From positions 11,947-51,440 of the forward strand of contig NW_003202570.1 of assembly GCF_000006405.1 (NCBI RefSeq): 39,494 nt of DNA. Reading direction: 5' to 3'. Position numbers and translations under genes: made by a program. Positions 1 to 9,856 of the stretch are shown piece after piece. The stretch comes from Perkinsus marinus ATCC 50983 (taxonomy: Eukaryota; Perkinsozoa; Perkinsida; Perkinsidae). The notes below the pieces were generated by a model that saw only the letters and a list, made by a program, of their open reading frames with translations, made no database searches and was not told the origin of the DNA. The number at the start of each line of letters is the position of its first letter. Within the stretch, counting starts at the first letter, position 1.

Positions 1-2
1 AA

Positions 3-1746
3 GGTTGGGACGAAGGTGTTGCTACCATGCATCGAGGGGAGAGAGCGATCTTCACATTCCATCCCGACTTCGGCTATGGTGCCGCGGGGGCTGGCGCTGA
101 GATACCACCAAATTCGTGGTTAAAGTTCGACGTGGAACTGCTCAGTTTCAAGCCTGGCAAGCCGTAGGCCTCATTACCCTTCGAGTTTGTGGTGCATAGT
201 TGTGTGTTGGCAGTGATAAGTGGAGTATGTCCAAACAAGAGAAGGTCGCCGCTGCATCAGCCTGTAAGGAGAAGGGAAACGCTGCGTTCAAGGCTGGCGA
301 GTACTACCTACCGTACTTTTATCGGGTTTATCGTGATGCGGTCAGGTACGAGGAAGCCCTGGAGCAATATAAAGAGGGAGTTGACTACTTTGAGCAGACA
401 TCGTCCTGGTCTGGTGCTGATAAGGAGGATAAGGATAAGGTCCTTCTATCGTGTTACCTCAACATGGCAAAGTAATATCAGCCAGTGGTGTGAACGGTGT
501 TTATCATCATGCTTTGTAGTTCCTGTATGAAGTTGGCAGACTGGTACGCCGCAGTAGAGTATGGCAAGAAGGCAGTTGAACTTGACGATGTAAGACTTGA
601 TTTTCTCAAGAAGTATAATTTCCGTTCTCTCCCAGAAATCAACTAAAGCACACTTCCGTTACGGTGCTGCCTTGATGGAGATCGCCTCCTTTAAGGATGC
701 GAAGGAGCAACTTCTCATAGCAGCAAGGGCCGAACCTCAAACCGAGAGATTCGTACTACTTTGGCGGACTGCAAGAAGAGGGCTAAGGAGGCAATGCGAG
801 TTATATCCAGGCTTTGTTATATTCATGTTTGCCCTCAGGCGTTGGCTGAGGAGAAGACAGCATTTGGGGCGATGTTCGGTCAGAGTATCTACTCAGAGAA
901 GGCTGATGTTGAGCTACCCCCAGTTCACGACATTGCCAAGCTCCCCAAGGCCTGGATGGATATCAAGGTAGTAGTACTCCACTACAGGAGTTACTCATGG
1001 TAGACTTGAAATAGGTCGGCACTGAGGAGCCCAAGCGTGTGTCTTTCGCCCTCTATTCCGATACGGTGCCGAAGACTGCTGAGAACTTCCTGGCGTTGTG
1101 CAGAGGTAATGTGTACAAGGCGTGGTATGTAATTATTTCCCTTCTTTATTCAGGTGACAGTGGTAAATGCCATAGTAAGCCAGAAGTGGAGCTCGCCTAT
1201 AAGGGCTCTACCTTCCATCGTGTCATCAAAGGCTTCATGATGCAGGGTGGTGACTTCACCAACGGGAACGGCACTGGTAATATCCCTAGCAAGGCAGCCA
1301 GTGTGCGATTTTACTCCTTTCAGGCGGCGAGTCTATCTACGGTGAGAAGTTCCAGGATGAGGGTTTCCGTGACCATCATGTACTTTTACATTGAAGTTAC
1401 TGTAGCTGTATGGTCCTACCTTCTCCTCAGACTAAGCGAGGACTTCTTTCCATGGCCAACTCTGGTCCCAATACTAACGGCTCGCAGTTCTTCGTCACTT
1501 TCGCTCCCACACCTCATCTCGATGGGAAGTAATACTCGAATGTCTGTTCTCATCTCTGATGGATCTATCAGGCATGTGGTCTTCGGTGAAGTCATTGATG
1601 GTATGGACGTGTTGGATGCTGTTGAGAACGCCCCGACTGATGCGCAGGTGAGGAGTTCAGAGTTTGTGATGGATGGCACTGTGTGTATTCAGGACAAGCC
1701 TACTGTGGATGGCGGCATTGTAATCGTCGATTGTGGAGTTGAGTAA
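3..1746 (+). CDS. Dual-family immunophilin, FKBP-TPR-cyclophilin fusion (5' partial)
   Basis: Spliced by eye, this encodes the end of an FKBP domain (starts GWDEGVATM, with AEIPP and FDVELL), then TPR helices ([28 protein letters not shown]-like region), then a complete cyclophilin ([51 protein letters not shown]), stop TAA 1744-1746. Peptidyl-prolyl isomerases of this order (FCBP) are known from Toxoplasma; a chaperone/Hsp90-linked folding role is inferred from the TPRs. Eleven introns fit the frame: 164-213, 301-345, 472-519, 590-635, 800-838, 968-1014, 1106-1153, 1277-1323, 1380-1430, 1529-1571, 1648-1692. Cyclophilin Arg and Phe of the active site are present (FHRVI, GGDF), but the Trp that binds cyclosporin in CypA is His (TPHLDGK). 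One base appears missing in an A-run at 738-741, since the TPR frame changes there without splice signals. The 5' end lies outside the window. Confidence 0.9.
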
Positions 1747-2489
1747 AATCATAGAGATTACACGTTTCGAGTTCTCTCGTACTCAAGTGATGAGAAGTAT
1801 GATTTCCTATTCCCAAATACACCGTTTTTATGTTACTGATGCCTTCACGTCGGCTTGCGTTGTTATGTTTACACAATCTATGCTAGCAACATCAGCCGAG
1901 TCGTGTCACTTCTATCATTTCCTTCCCGAAAGTATAAAAGCCGAACATGCCCGTCTCCGTATCGGTTGAAGTGCTCGTGGGGTACATAGCTTGGGCCCAC
2001 ACTTGCTAGGTCTACAGTCTCGTTCGTCCACCAAAGACAATGTAGAAAAACCTCGCATATGGTCAACTACATGTATCGGTGTTAATATGACAATTCTGTC
2101 GAAATATTGGGAAATTTCCATTGGTTTCTGTGCATTTGTACCCGAATTCGTGTATAGTCTTCCATAATTTGTGAAAAAACACCTGAGCTCAGATGAGGCC
2201 AGTGAACATATATTCCAACACAGATGTTGGGACCATTGTCGATACCTCCTGAGTATCTTCTCGACCTATAACGTTGCTAATTGCCACTCATAGGGAGATA
2301 GTACTGTCTCCATTGCCGTGCGCGACCTGTCTGTCTGATTCTGCCTCCATGCGAAATACATTGCAACGTCGCCCTCGGTGTGAGCCGTTTGTTGGAAAAG
2401 TTGCTATTTGAATGGAGGCGGGTAACTGAACTATTCTCTCAGACTTTGGACTCTGAACTTCGAATGACCTCTCGCTATTAGAGGAAAGG
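1747..2489. other. Intergenic region with a diverged dispersed repeat
   Basis: No convincing exon was found here. The part at about 2050-2215 resembles sequence at 37010-37140 (shared order: ATGGTC, GGTGNNAATATGA, GGAAATT, TACCCGAA, TTTCCATA) and, at its end (GAACATATATTCCAA), sequence at 16665-16680. It is therefore probably a mobile or satellite-like noncoding repeat. Confidence 0.45.
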
Positions 2490-3185
2490 ACCACACTCAA
2501 GCCCCGAGGCACTACACTCGCTTCTACAACTATCTGTGCAGCCTACAATAATGCTGTTGTTGCTGTCTTCAACATTTGGTATCCACAATATGGATTCCAC
2601 ATGTTCACTCACACGATCATGTTTTGCGCCGCGCCACTTGCGCATGCGTAGTGGACATTGCATCCAGTGTGGTTGTGTGATACGTACATAATACAACCTG
2701 TGACACAAGTCCTGTGTGATTGTCTAAGAACACCCATGATACCGTATGCTAGCCCTACGCTAGTGTCACTTCCTTTTGGAGAATCGCGGTTCAGTTGTGG
2801 AGGATGTCAGTTTCGTGCGCCAGATAGACAGTTGAGTACGTGCCAGCCGTTTCATTTTTTTGTTCCTTCTCAAGACTCTGAGATTAGATTACGAGGTTGT
2901 GAGGTTGGTCAAGCTCAGCTCCTCGTTGCTTCATAGGCCTCCCAATGCCCATGTGCATCTTGTGTGGGACGGTAATCTTGGTATTTATGATCCTATTTGT
3001 AGGAATGGCGACATCACTTTTATCGAGTTGATTCTATCAGTTGTTCTACTAGGCAGGCCACCGTTGTCGAGTCCTTGTTCAAATGTTATTGTTGGTTGTT
3101 CCAAAATTTCTATACCTCATGTGTTAGGTTATGCTAGTCGTTGCTTTTATTTGTATTTTCCTTAGGTCTTCCGTAAGTTGTCAAT

Positions 3186-3419
3186 ATGACCAACCCTAAA
3201 TCTTCTCGCCCGATGGACGGTGCTGCTGCTCGTCGTATCATGTCTACGGCTTATGGCAACTCAGGCTCGGTCGAGAGTGGCTCCTTTGCTGCTCGTGCTC
3301 AGTCGGCAGCTCAGCGCAATATGAACAATGGTGTTGTGCCAGGATGGAGTGCAAGTGCCAATAGTGGCGCCTCCAAAGGCAGTGGCGGTTATATCCGTGG
3401 AAACGGCTCCAACAAGTAA
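3186..3419 (+). CDS. SMP-domain (LEA-like) small protein, copy 1
   Basis: 77 codons, no intron. The core (MDGAAARRIMS, then VESGSFAARAQSAAQRN) matches the seed-maturation-protein (SMP) consensus, in which a Gly-rich turn is followed by SFAARAQSAA. The tail is Gly/Ser/Asn-rich (SGASKGSGGYIRG). In plants SMP proteins are late-embryogenesis proteins linked to desiccation; a stress role here is only an inference. The start lies 29 nt after a pyrimidine-rich CCTTAG, a good trans- or cis-splice acceptor shared by all five copies. This copy reads RGNGSNK at the end where others read RGSGSNK. An imperfect GAT repeat follows the stop. Confidence 0.8.
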   Translation: MTNPKSSRPMDGAAARRIMSTAYGNSGSVESGSFAARAQSAAQRNMNNGVVPGWSASANSGASKGSGGYIRGNGSNK

Positions 3420-3681
3420 AGTCTTCCTCTTCTTATTTCAAGGATGATGACGCTGATGATGATGATGAGATTTTGTCGTCGTATCTTTACATTCTGGCTG
3501 TGAGAATCCATTGTAGTCGATGCATTGATATTATTCTAGTCATTGATTTTAAAGATTCGGGTTTTGTGTTGCACACAAGTCGAGAGTTCGTAAGGGTCAT
3601 GAATGTTTAACACCATGTAGTTGTATGGTTGTTCTGTAAGGGCATCGATTGAGAGATTGATATTGTCTGGGACACTACTTC

Positions 3682-5143
3682 CCAATCTCTAGGATCCTCG
3701 TGTTTTACCTCCGGTGAAAGTCGTATGTCACTCACTTGTTTCTCTCTATCCCGAAAATAATATGAAATTAGTCTACCCTCGCTGCTTATTGGCCGATATA
3801 GCTGTGTAACGAGGCAAATCTCCGTGGTCCGTAGCTGACCTGCACGCATGTGCATCTTTAGAGGTCACCCTGCTACGTTACGCGGCGGCCGAAGGATGAG
3901 CCTACGCGCTGAAGTCTCTAACGACCTTAAGGGAGTAGTTTCAAGCCACCCGCCTGCCAGGGCGGGACGTGAACTGCGGACTTCCTTCTCTCGTCGTCCC
4001 TCTCCCTCCTGAGTAATCCGTTGCCCATAGTTTGGGTATTGCTTACGGACCTTTGGAAGAATTTCATGCTCTACCCTCGCTGGTTATGGTCATGCTTTGC
4101 GCATGCATGGTAGACATTGCGCCAAATGTGGTTGTGTGATAAGTACATAATACAACCTGTGTGATTGTGCAAGGCCCACGTGACACAGCGAGGTGGCGCA
4201 TTCTAGTCCTACGCTAGAGCCCTCAAGTTGTGGAGAATCGCTGCTCATATGAGAACTATCTTGGTCGTGTGCGACAGATAGACAGTTGGGCGCGTGGCAG
4301 TCGATTCATTTTTCTCTTTCATCTTTTGTATGCGTCTCAATGCCACTGTATCAGTGGGATCATCCCGGTAGTCATATTATGAATACTGCTCATACTATGA
4401 TTTTCATAGTGGTATCTATAGCAATGTTGACATCACTTGCATCGTTAATTCCAGCAGTTGGTCAACTAGATAGGCTACCGTTGGTGAGGCCTGCATTCAT
4501 GATGTGCATTTTGGTGATTATTATTGTCCTCTTATAGAATAGTTCGTCCTTGAGGTTGCTGCTCTCAGGTTATTGTTGGTTGTTGCAACGTTTCTCTACC
4601 TCATGCGTTTAGTTATACCTAACGCTTCTGTTATTCGCGTTTTCCTTAGGTCTTCCGTGAGTTGTCAATATGACCAACCCTAAATCTTCTCGCCCGATGG
4701 ATGGTGCTGCTGCTCGTCGTATCATGTCTACGGCTTATGGCAACTCAGGCTCGGTCGAGAGTGGCTCCTTTGCTGCTCGTGCTCAGTCGGCAGCTCAGCG
4801 CAATATGAACAATGGTGTTGTGCCAGGATGGAGTGCGAGTGCCAATAGTGGCGCCTCCAAAGGCAGTGGCGGTTATATCCGTGGCAGCGGCTCCAACAAT
4901 TCTTATTTCAACGATGATGACGCTGATGATGATGAGAGTTTGTCGTCGTATCTTTACATTCTGGCTGTGAGAATCCATTGTAGTCGATGCATTGATATTA
5001 TTCTAGTCATTGATTTTAAAGAGTGGGGTTTTGTGTTGCACCCAACTCGAGGGTTCGTAAGGTTCAAATGCGTAACACGATGTAGTTGTATGGTTGCTCT
5101 GTAAGGGCATCGATTGAGAGATTGATATTGTCCGGGACACTAC
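3682..5143 (+). repeat. Tandem repeat unit X1
   Basis: Begins with AATCTCTAGGATCCTCG and ends near GGGACACTACTTCC. The same unit recurs at 5585-7020 and, reversed, at about 25100-26500. It includes roughly 1 kb of conserved non-coding sequence upstream of the SMP gene. Compared with the others it joins unit A directly, without the 440-bp spacer Y. Confidence 0.75.
4670..5104 (+). CDS. SMP-domain protein, copy 2, stop lost and C-terminus extended
   Basis: The first 74 residues equal the other SMP copies. A 14-nt deletion just before the normal stop removes GTAAAGTCTTCCTC and fuses the frame to downstream sequence. This adds about 70 residues: an acidic run from the GAT repeat (DDDADDDES), then a hydrophobic stretch (YLYILAV, IDIILVIDF). 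In the other copies this sequence is 3' untranslated, so the extension is probably accidental. The gene may still make a functional SMP core or may be a decaying copy. Confidence 0.6.
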   Translation: MTNPKSSRPMDGAAARRIMSTAYGNSGSVESGSFAARAQSAAQRNMNNGVVPGWSASANSGASKGSGGYIRGSGSNNSYFNDDDADDDESLSSYLYILAVRIHCSRCIDIILVIDFKEWGFVLHPTRGFVRFKCVTRCSCMVAL

Positions 5144-5585
5144 TTCCTTCGATTTAGTTACAAATCTGAAATTAAAATTCGTCGCATGTCTCACGAGTGT
5201 TAAGGTGCGCCGCTCCTCTCTGTTCGTTGTGAGGATCAGCGGCCGTGTGATTAAGGAACTGCTCCTCGAGACGTTCCTTGAAGGGAGGATTCTTCACTGT
5301 CCCATCCTAGAGGAGCACCCTTGAAAAACGCTTCGTGAGTTATAAGACCAGTGTCATTATTCTCGTGGACGCCGTGGAACTCGAAAAAAGAATGTTCTAA
5401 TCCAAGCCTACCCCATTTATATATATGGTCGCTGTATCTTGACTCTTCATCTATCAAATATCCAGCCAACAAAATACATCGAGTATTATATAGAAATTTG
5501 TCCACGGAGTGCAGTTAATACCAAGAGTATTGGCCAAAGATACACTGTTAGATTCAGTCTACAATATCACAGTCATTGCTGTCTC
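5143..5585 (+). repeat. Spacer Y of the inverted repeat arm
   Basis: Present once on the left arm and once, reversed, on the right arm (about 26510-26950), with shared blocks such as GTGAGGATCAGCGGCC and GAAGGGAGGATTCTTCAC. No coding sequence is supported. The difference in copy number from unit X shows that the arms rearranged after duplication. Confidence 0.65.
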
Positions 5586-6580
5586 CAATCTCTAGGATCC
5601 TCGTGTTTTACCTCCGGTGAAAGTCGTATGTCACTCACTTGTTTTTCTCTATCCCGAAAATAATAAGAAATTAGTCCACCCTCGCTGCTTATTGGCCGAT
5701 ATAGCTGTGTAACGAGGCGAATCTCCGAGGTCCGTAGCCGACCTGCACGCATGTGCACCTTAAGAGGTCACTCTGCCACGTCACGCGGCGGCCAAACGAT
5801 GAGCCTACGCGCTGAAGTCTCCAACGACCTTATGGGAGTAGTTTCAAGCCACCCACCTGCCAGGGCGTGACGCGAACTGCGGACTTCCTTCTCTCGTCGT
5901 CCCTATCCCTCCTGAGTACACCGTTGCCCATAGTTTGGGTATTGCTTACGGACCCTTGGACGAATTTCATGCTCCACCCTCGCTGGTTATGGTCATGCTT
6001 TGCGCATGCATGGTAGACATTGCGCCAAATGTGGTCGTGTGATAAGTACATAATACAACCTGTGTGATTGTGCAAGGCCCACGTGACACGGCGAGGTGGC
6101 GCATTCTAGTCCTACGCTAGAGCCATTACGTTGTGGAGAATCGCTTCTCATATGAGAACTATCTTGGTCGTGTGCGACAGATAGACAGTTGGGCGCGTGG
6201 CAGCCGATTCATTTTTCTCTTTCATCTTTCGTATGCATTTCAATGTCATGGTCTCATTGTATCAGTGGGATCATCCCGGAAGTCATACTATGAATACTGC
6301 TCATACTATGAATTTCATAGTGGTATCTATAGCAATGGTGACATCACTTGCATCGTTAATTCTAACAGTTGGTCAACTAGGTAGGGTACCGTTGGTGAGG
6401 CCTGCATTCATCATGTGCATTTTGGTAATTACTATTGCTCTTTTATAGAATAGTTCTTCCTTGAGGTTGCTGCTCTCAAGTTATTGTTGGTTGTTGCAAC
6501 ATTTCTCTACCTCATGCGTTTAGTTATACCTAACGCTTCTGTTATTCGCGTTTTCCTTAGGTCTTCCGTGAGTTGTCAAT

Positions 6581-6814
6581 ATGACCAACCCTAAATCTTC
6601 CCGCCCGATGGACGGTGCTGCTGCTCGTCGTATCATGTCTACGGCTTATGGCAACTCAGGCTCGGTCGAGAGTGGCTCCTTTGCTGCTCGTGCTCAGTCG
6701 GCAGCTCAGCGCAATATGAACAATGGTGTTGTGCCAGGATGGAGTGCGAGTGCCAATAGTGGCGCCTCCAAAGGCAGTGGCGGTTATATCCGTGGTAGCG
6801 GCTCCAACAAGTAA
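6581..6814 (+). CDS. SMP-domain (LEA-like) small protein, copy 3
   Basis: 77 codons, same protein as copy 1 except Ser for Asn in the final RGSGSNK. The differences from copies 1 and 2 inside the frame are third-position changes (for example TCC/TCT, GAC/GAT), in contrast with indels in the flanks. Upstream 90 bp, including the CCTTAG acceptor, is shared with the other copies. The nucleotide repeat following the stop is expanded to about ten GAT units (6840-6880). Confidence 0.8.
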   Translation: MTNPKSSRPMDGAAARRIMSTAYGNSGSVESGSFAARAQSAAQRNMNNGVVPGWSASANSGASKGSGGYIRGSGSNK

Positions 6815-6837
6815 AGTCTCCCTATTCTTATTTCAAC

Positions 6838-6848
6838 GATGATGACGC

Positions 6849-6881
<33 letters not shown>

Positions 6882-6882
6882 G
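6838..6882 (+). repeat. GAT trinucleotide microsatellite, expanded copy
   Basis: An almost pure GAT run lies downstream of SMP copy 3. The equivalent runs at 3441-3470, 4912-4940, 25235-25275 and 27165-27195 have different lengths, so this is a variable locus within the repeat unit. Confidence 0.9.
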
Positions 6883-7040
6883 AGTTTGTCGTCGTATCTT
6901 TACATTCTGGCTGTGAGAATCCATTGTAGTCGATGCATTGGTATTATTCTAGTCATTGATTTAAAAGATTCGGGTTTTGTGTTGCACTCAAGTCGGAGGT
7001 ATGTAGAGGTCGTAGGTTTGAAGCGATCAAGTTGTGTCTG

Positions 7041-8805
7041 ACATTGATTGCTGTTGCCGTCAAGGGTCTTGTTTCAAGGCGTTAGGTCATTATTTTCATC
7101 AGTGCGAGGGAGGCAAAGCTCTGAAAACAGAATTATCTCATCAGAGCTCTTCCCGCATATGTAGTTGGTACAGATCAACTCCTTATTTATGGATTTACTG
7201 TAACCACCTATATTGTGTTCAGTAATATGGAGGTTTGGGTGGTTGCCACTGGTTTATCAAACCCGTGGCGCCTCTAAACTTTATCTCCTATATACAACAT
7301 CCTAGTTATAACACCAGGTCAACCTCGAAGGTCAATAAACTAGGGTGTTGTGAAACCACTCAAATGGAGATAATCTAGAAGCCCTCCATAAAACTTAGAG
7401 AGAAAAAAGAAAAAATAGAACATTATAGTTGAGTTTCCAGGAACACCACGAGGAGGTCTCTGAGGTCGTTCCCATCTTACAATACCCTCTCAAACATGAA
7501 AATCTCAATACATTCGTCCTTGAACTAGCCCCATAAATGGACCTTTATTGAACTCGCAAAGTCTACAATTTTCAACCCACTAAACGCCGAGTCATGCATC
7601 GTATTTTGTCCAAAGAATGCGATTAATACCAAGATTGTGAGATCACATGAGGGGCGGTAACTTGTTCAGTTACAAATTCGAGCCGGGTATGACCTGGATC
7701 ACGAGGCGGGGTCACTGGCCACCCATTATGGGTGAGTTAAATTGTTGGCTTTGACTCGTGAGCTTCCGCGTACGGCCCCTGGTTGTCGAGGCTCATTCCT
7801 CAATTTCGAGCGGCATCTACCCCTCGGTTGGACAGTTGGTCAGGAGTGTGGGAGAGGACCAAACACTGTGAGTCCCAAGTCTGACCCTCCTCAGGATCGT
7901 GGGCCGTGGGTTCACAGATTATGATTGGTCTCACTAACTATGTCATGGAACATGGCTCATGTTTCCTGATACGTCTTGGTGTCCCCCGACAAACTAAGGA
8001 CAAATGAGCCCAAAAAAGTTGACATCAAAATCTCGGAACACTTGCTTGAGCTCACCCAAGAATAGTCAATCTTGCATTTCCTCAGGGTTCCCAAGTGTCA
8101 ACCGCGCACGCCAAGCTCTACTCGATTTCCCTCAAGCAGCTTTCGGGCGATGTGGTATATTCAAGGTTCCTGGTTAACCTCTCTAGCACCTCGAATCAGA
8201 TTGTCGCATGTTGCTCACTCCATTGGCCAGGTTCCTCGGGTGCTTGATTCATCGGGGATCACCTGCTGATTCTCTGGTTCCCATGTGGGTCTTCTGCCTC
8301 GAGGATTTATGTTATACCGTTTTCTTCTCTTAAAATTGTTCCCCTCCTTTCTTATCGCGTTCCGCTGGGTATCTCTTATAGTGTACATCTCCCTAGTTCC
8401 TTTTAACCCTGTGAGTGACGCCTTGCCGGAGCCTTATCGAAGCAGTAGAAGTTGGCGATGGGAGGGGAAGAGAGGCGTCTACAGTAGGCATTGCTGTTAT
8501 GGAGAAGGGCATGCAAGTGGCTTTCCCCTGTGTACACCTGTTGAACCCTTTCCTCGCGAGAAGAGATGGCTTGTGGCTTTCCCGACCTCAGGCAGACTTG
8601 GAAAGGTGGCAAAATGTTGTCCGCAAAAAAGTCCGGCCTCCTTAGTAGTTGCTCAGCTCTACGACAACAACTCTCACTTCATAGGTGCATACAGTGGCAT
8701 ATGCTCATATGCAGCACTCTTGACATGCTCGACACTACACGTGTTGACGCGATCGGCGTAGAGTTGACGATAATTTGGTATAGGTCTCGAAGGGTTGTTG
8801 TCCGC
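7041..8805. other. Gene-poor spacer, with an imperfect hairpin at 7215-7400
   Basis: No gene could be assigned. An imperfect long inverted repeat lies at 7215-7400: TATCTCC pairs with GGAGATA, and ACAACATCCTAGTTAT pairs with ATAAACTAGGGTGTTGT, which resembles a small non-autonomous element. The sequence between 8070 and 8645 has some coding-like stretches (for example LLNPFLARRDGLWLSRP in the forward frame ending at 8645) that might be exons of an unrecognised gene, but no splice model was consistent. Confidence 0.35.
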
Positions 8806-9856
8806 ATGTCGGCTACAGAGCATCAAGGTCAATCAGCTACTGAGAACCAGCCATTGATGGCCGCACGCCCCTATGGCGAGGGTATGCCAGCACCTATGGT
8901 CAGTCCTCTCCCTCTGAGGTGTGCATGGGCTTGTATTAGGCCTTGGGGGCAGGCGGCCCCTCTGCAACTACTATGTACCGATTGGAGTTAGCATTCTTCT
9001 TTGCTGCTTTCAGTGGGTATCCTTCCCCGGATTTTTACTAAGTCCTTGTTGGTCTTGTAGGTACTGTGTTGGCAGGGGTAGCTTCTACACTGACTACAGC
9101 CTTTACCGAGTTCGCGCCTTTCGACCTGATAGATGACATATACCTGTTGGTATTCGGTCTCATTATGCTAGTCGTTGATGCGCCGGTGAAGCCCAAAGCG
9201 GTGTGAAGGGCTGGAGAGTAATTAACATCGAATTGGTCTTTTTCAGCTGCAAAAGTACCAGGCATTTGTCAGTCGTTATGTGAAGTTCCTCACTAGGTTG
9301 ACGGGCAAGGGATTTTGGTAGGTCTCAGGTTCGATACTCGGCACGGGCATTTTTGTCGTGGTAGGTACATTTTCCTGGGCATCCATGTGTTCATAGCTCT
9401 CTGGACCAACGATGTATGGCCCATCGTTGGTCTTGTCATCGGCCCTGGTATTTCACTTGCTGGGTGTGCTGGTGCATACGTTGGCATGGCTAAGACCAGA
9501 ACTCTCGAGACTGTGAAAAACAACTAATGATACCACTCGCAGTTATGGTAACGAGTCTCAGGTGGCACGTAAGCTGGCGACTCAGAGCCCTGAGCAGCTG
9601 TCATTATTATATAAGAACAATGCTCTCACAGATCAAGGAGAAGGCCTCACTGCCGAGGAGTTTAACAATATCGCCCGTTAGGCCCCCGCAGGTTCGATCC
9701 CGGCAATGGTCATTTTTTCCCTCAGGGAACAGTGTGGGGATAGCATTCGCACCTGAGGACCTCAAACTTATATTGAACGCTCTTTGCGAAGGTCGACGAG
9801 GCATCACTTTGCGGGACTTGGCGATCTGGTTACAAGGTCCGAGGACGTTATTGTGA
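8806..9856 (+). CDS. COPI-associated family membrane protein with EF-hand-like tail
   Basis: The spliced product starts MSATEHQGQSATENQ and continues with a membrane domain: LTTAFTEFAPFDLIDDIYLL, VFGLIMLVVDAP, FLTRLTGKGFWYIFLGIHVF, IVGLVIGPGISLAG. This order fits the COPI-associated (COPI_assoc) family of four-helix Golgi/ER membrane proteins. A C-terminal part (LTAEEFNNIAR, FAPEDLKLIL) resembles the EF-hand-like extension seen in some relatives. Supported introns: 9201-9246, 9318-9364, 9677-9725. Exon 2 begins near 8953. Two joints, at about 9015-9061 and 9513-9543, do not keep frame with GT-AG splicing; a missing base or an unrecognised splice site may explain this. The last two introns carry the T-arm-like motif. 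Stop at 9854-9856. Confidence 0.65.
9318..9364 (+). other. Intron with tRNA T-arm-like motif (a)
   Basis: Frame-supported 47-nt intron inside the COPI-associated gene (joins ...GFW and YIF). It contains GGTTCGA at 9328 and CATTTTT exactly 13 nt after the TTCGA. The sequence between fits the 3' strand of a T stem, seven acceptor bases, a discriminator A and a T-run. Confidence 0.75.
9677..9725 (+). other. Intron with tRNA T-arm-like motif (b)
   Basis: Frame-supported 49-nt intron (joins ...IAR and NSVGIAF). Contains GGTTCGATCCC at 9691 and CATTTTTT 13 nt after TTCGA. T-stem pairing has one mismatch. Confidence 0.75.

Larger units (their letters stand above)
5585..7020 (+). repeat. Tandem repeat unit X2
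   Basis: Second copy of unit X on this arm, very close to X1 over the whole upstream region (for example the shared GCGGCGGCC and TTTGGGTATTGCTTACGGAC blocks) and including the third SMP gene. It differs by scattered substitutions and by the length of the GAT microsatellite. Confidence 0.8.
2490..7040 (+). repeat. Left arm of large inverted repeat (three SMP gene units)
   Basis: This block matches the reverse complement of 25060-28165 over long stretches. The outer edge is at about 2490 (CCTCGGGGC motif, matched at 28145-28163) and the inner edge just beyond the third SMP gene, near 7040. Order on this arm: unit A (2490-3680), unit X1 (3682-5143), spacer Y (5143-5585), unit X2 (5585-7020). 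The right arm lacks X1 and reads A', Y', X', so the left arm has an extra internal duplication from which Y is missing. Boundaries are judged by eye. Confidence 0.85.

Noticed and set aside
3417-3447. A 28-nt intron at the end of SMP copy 1 joining the acidic GAT repeat to the protein
   Set aside because: The AG acceptor exists only in units A and A'; the other copies have AAC at that place, so the splice is not conserved and the plain stop is preferred.
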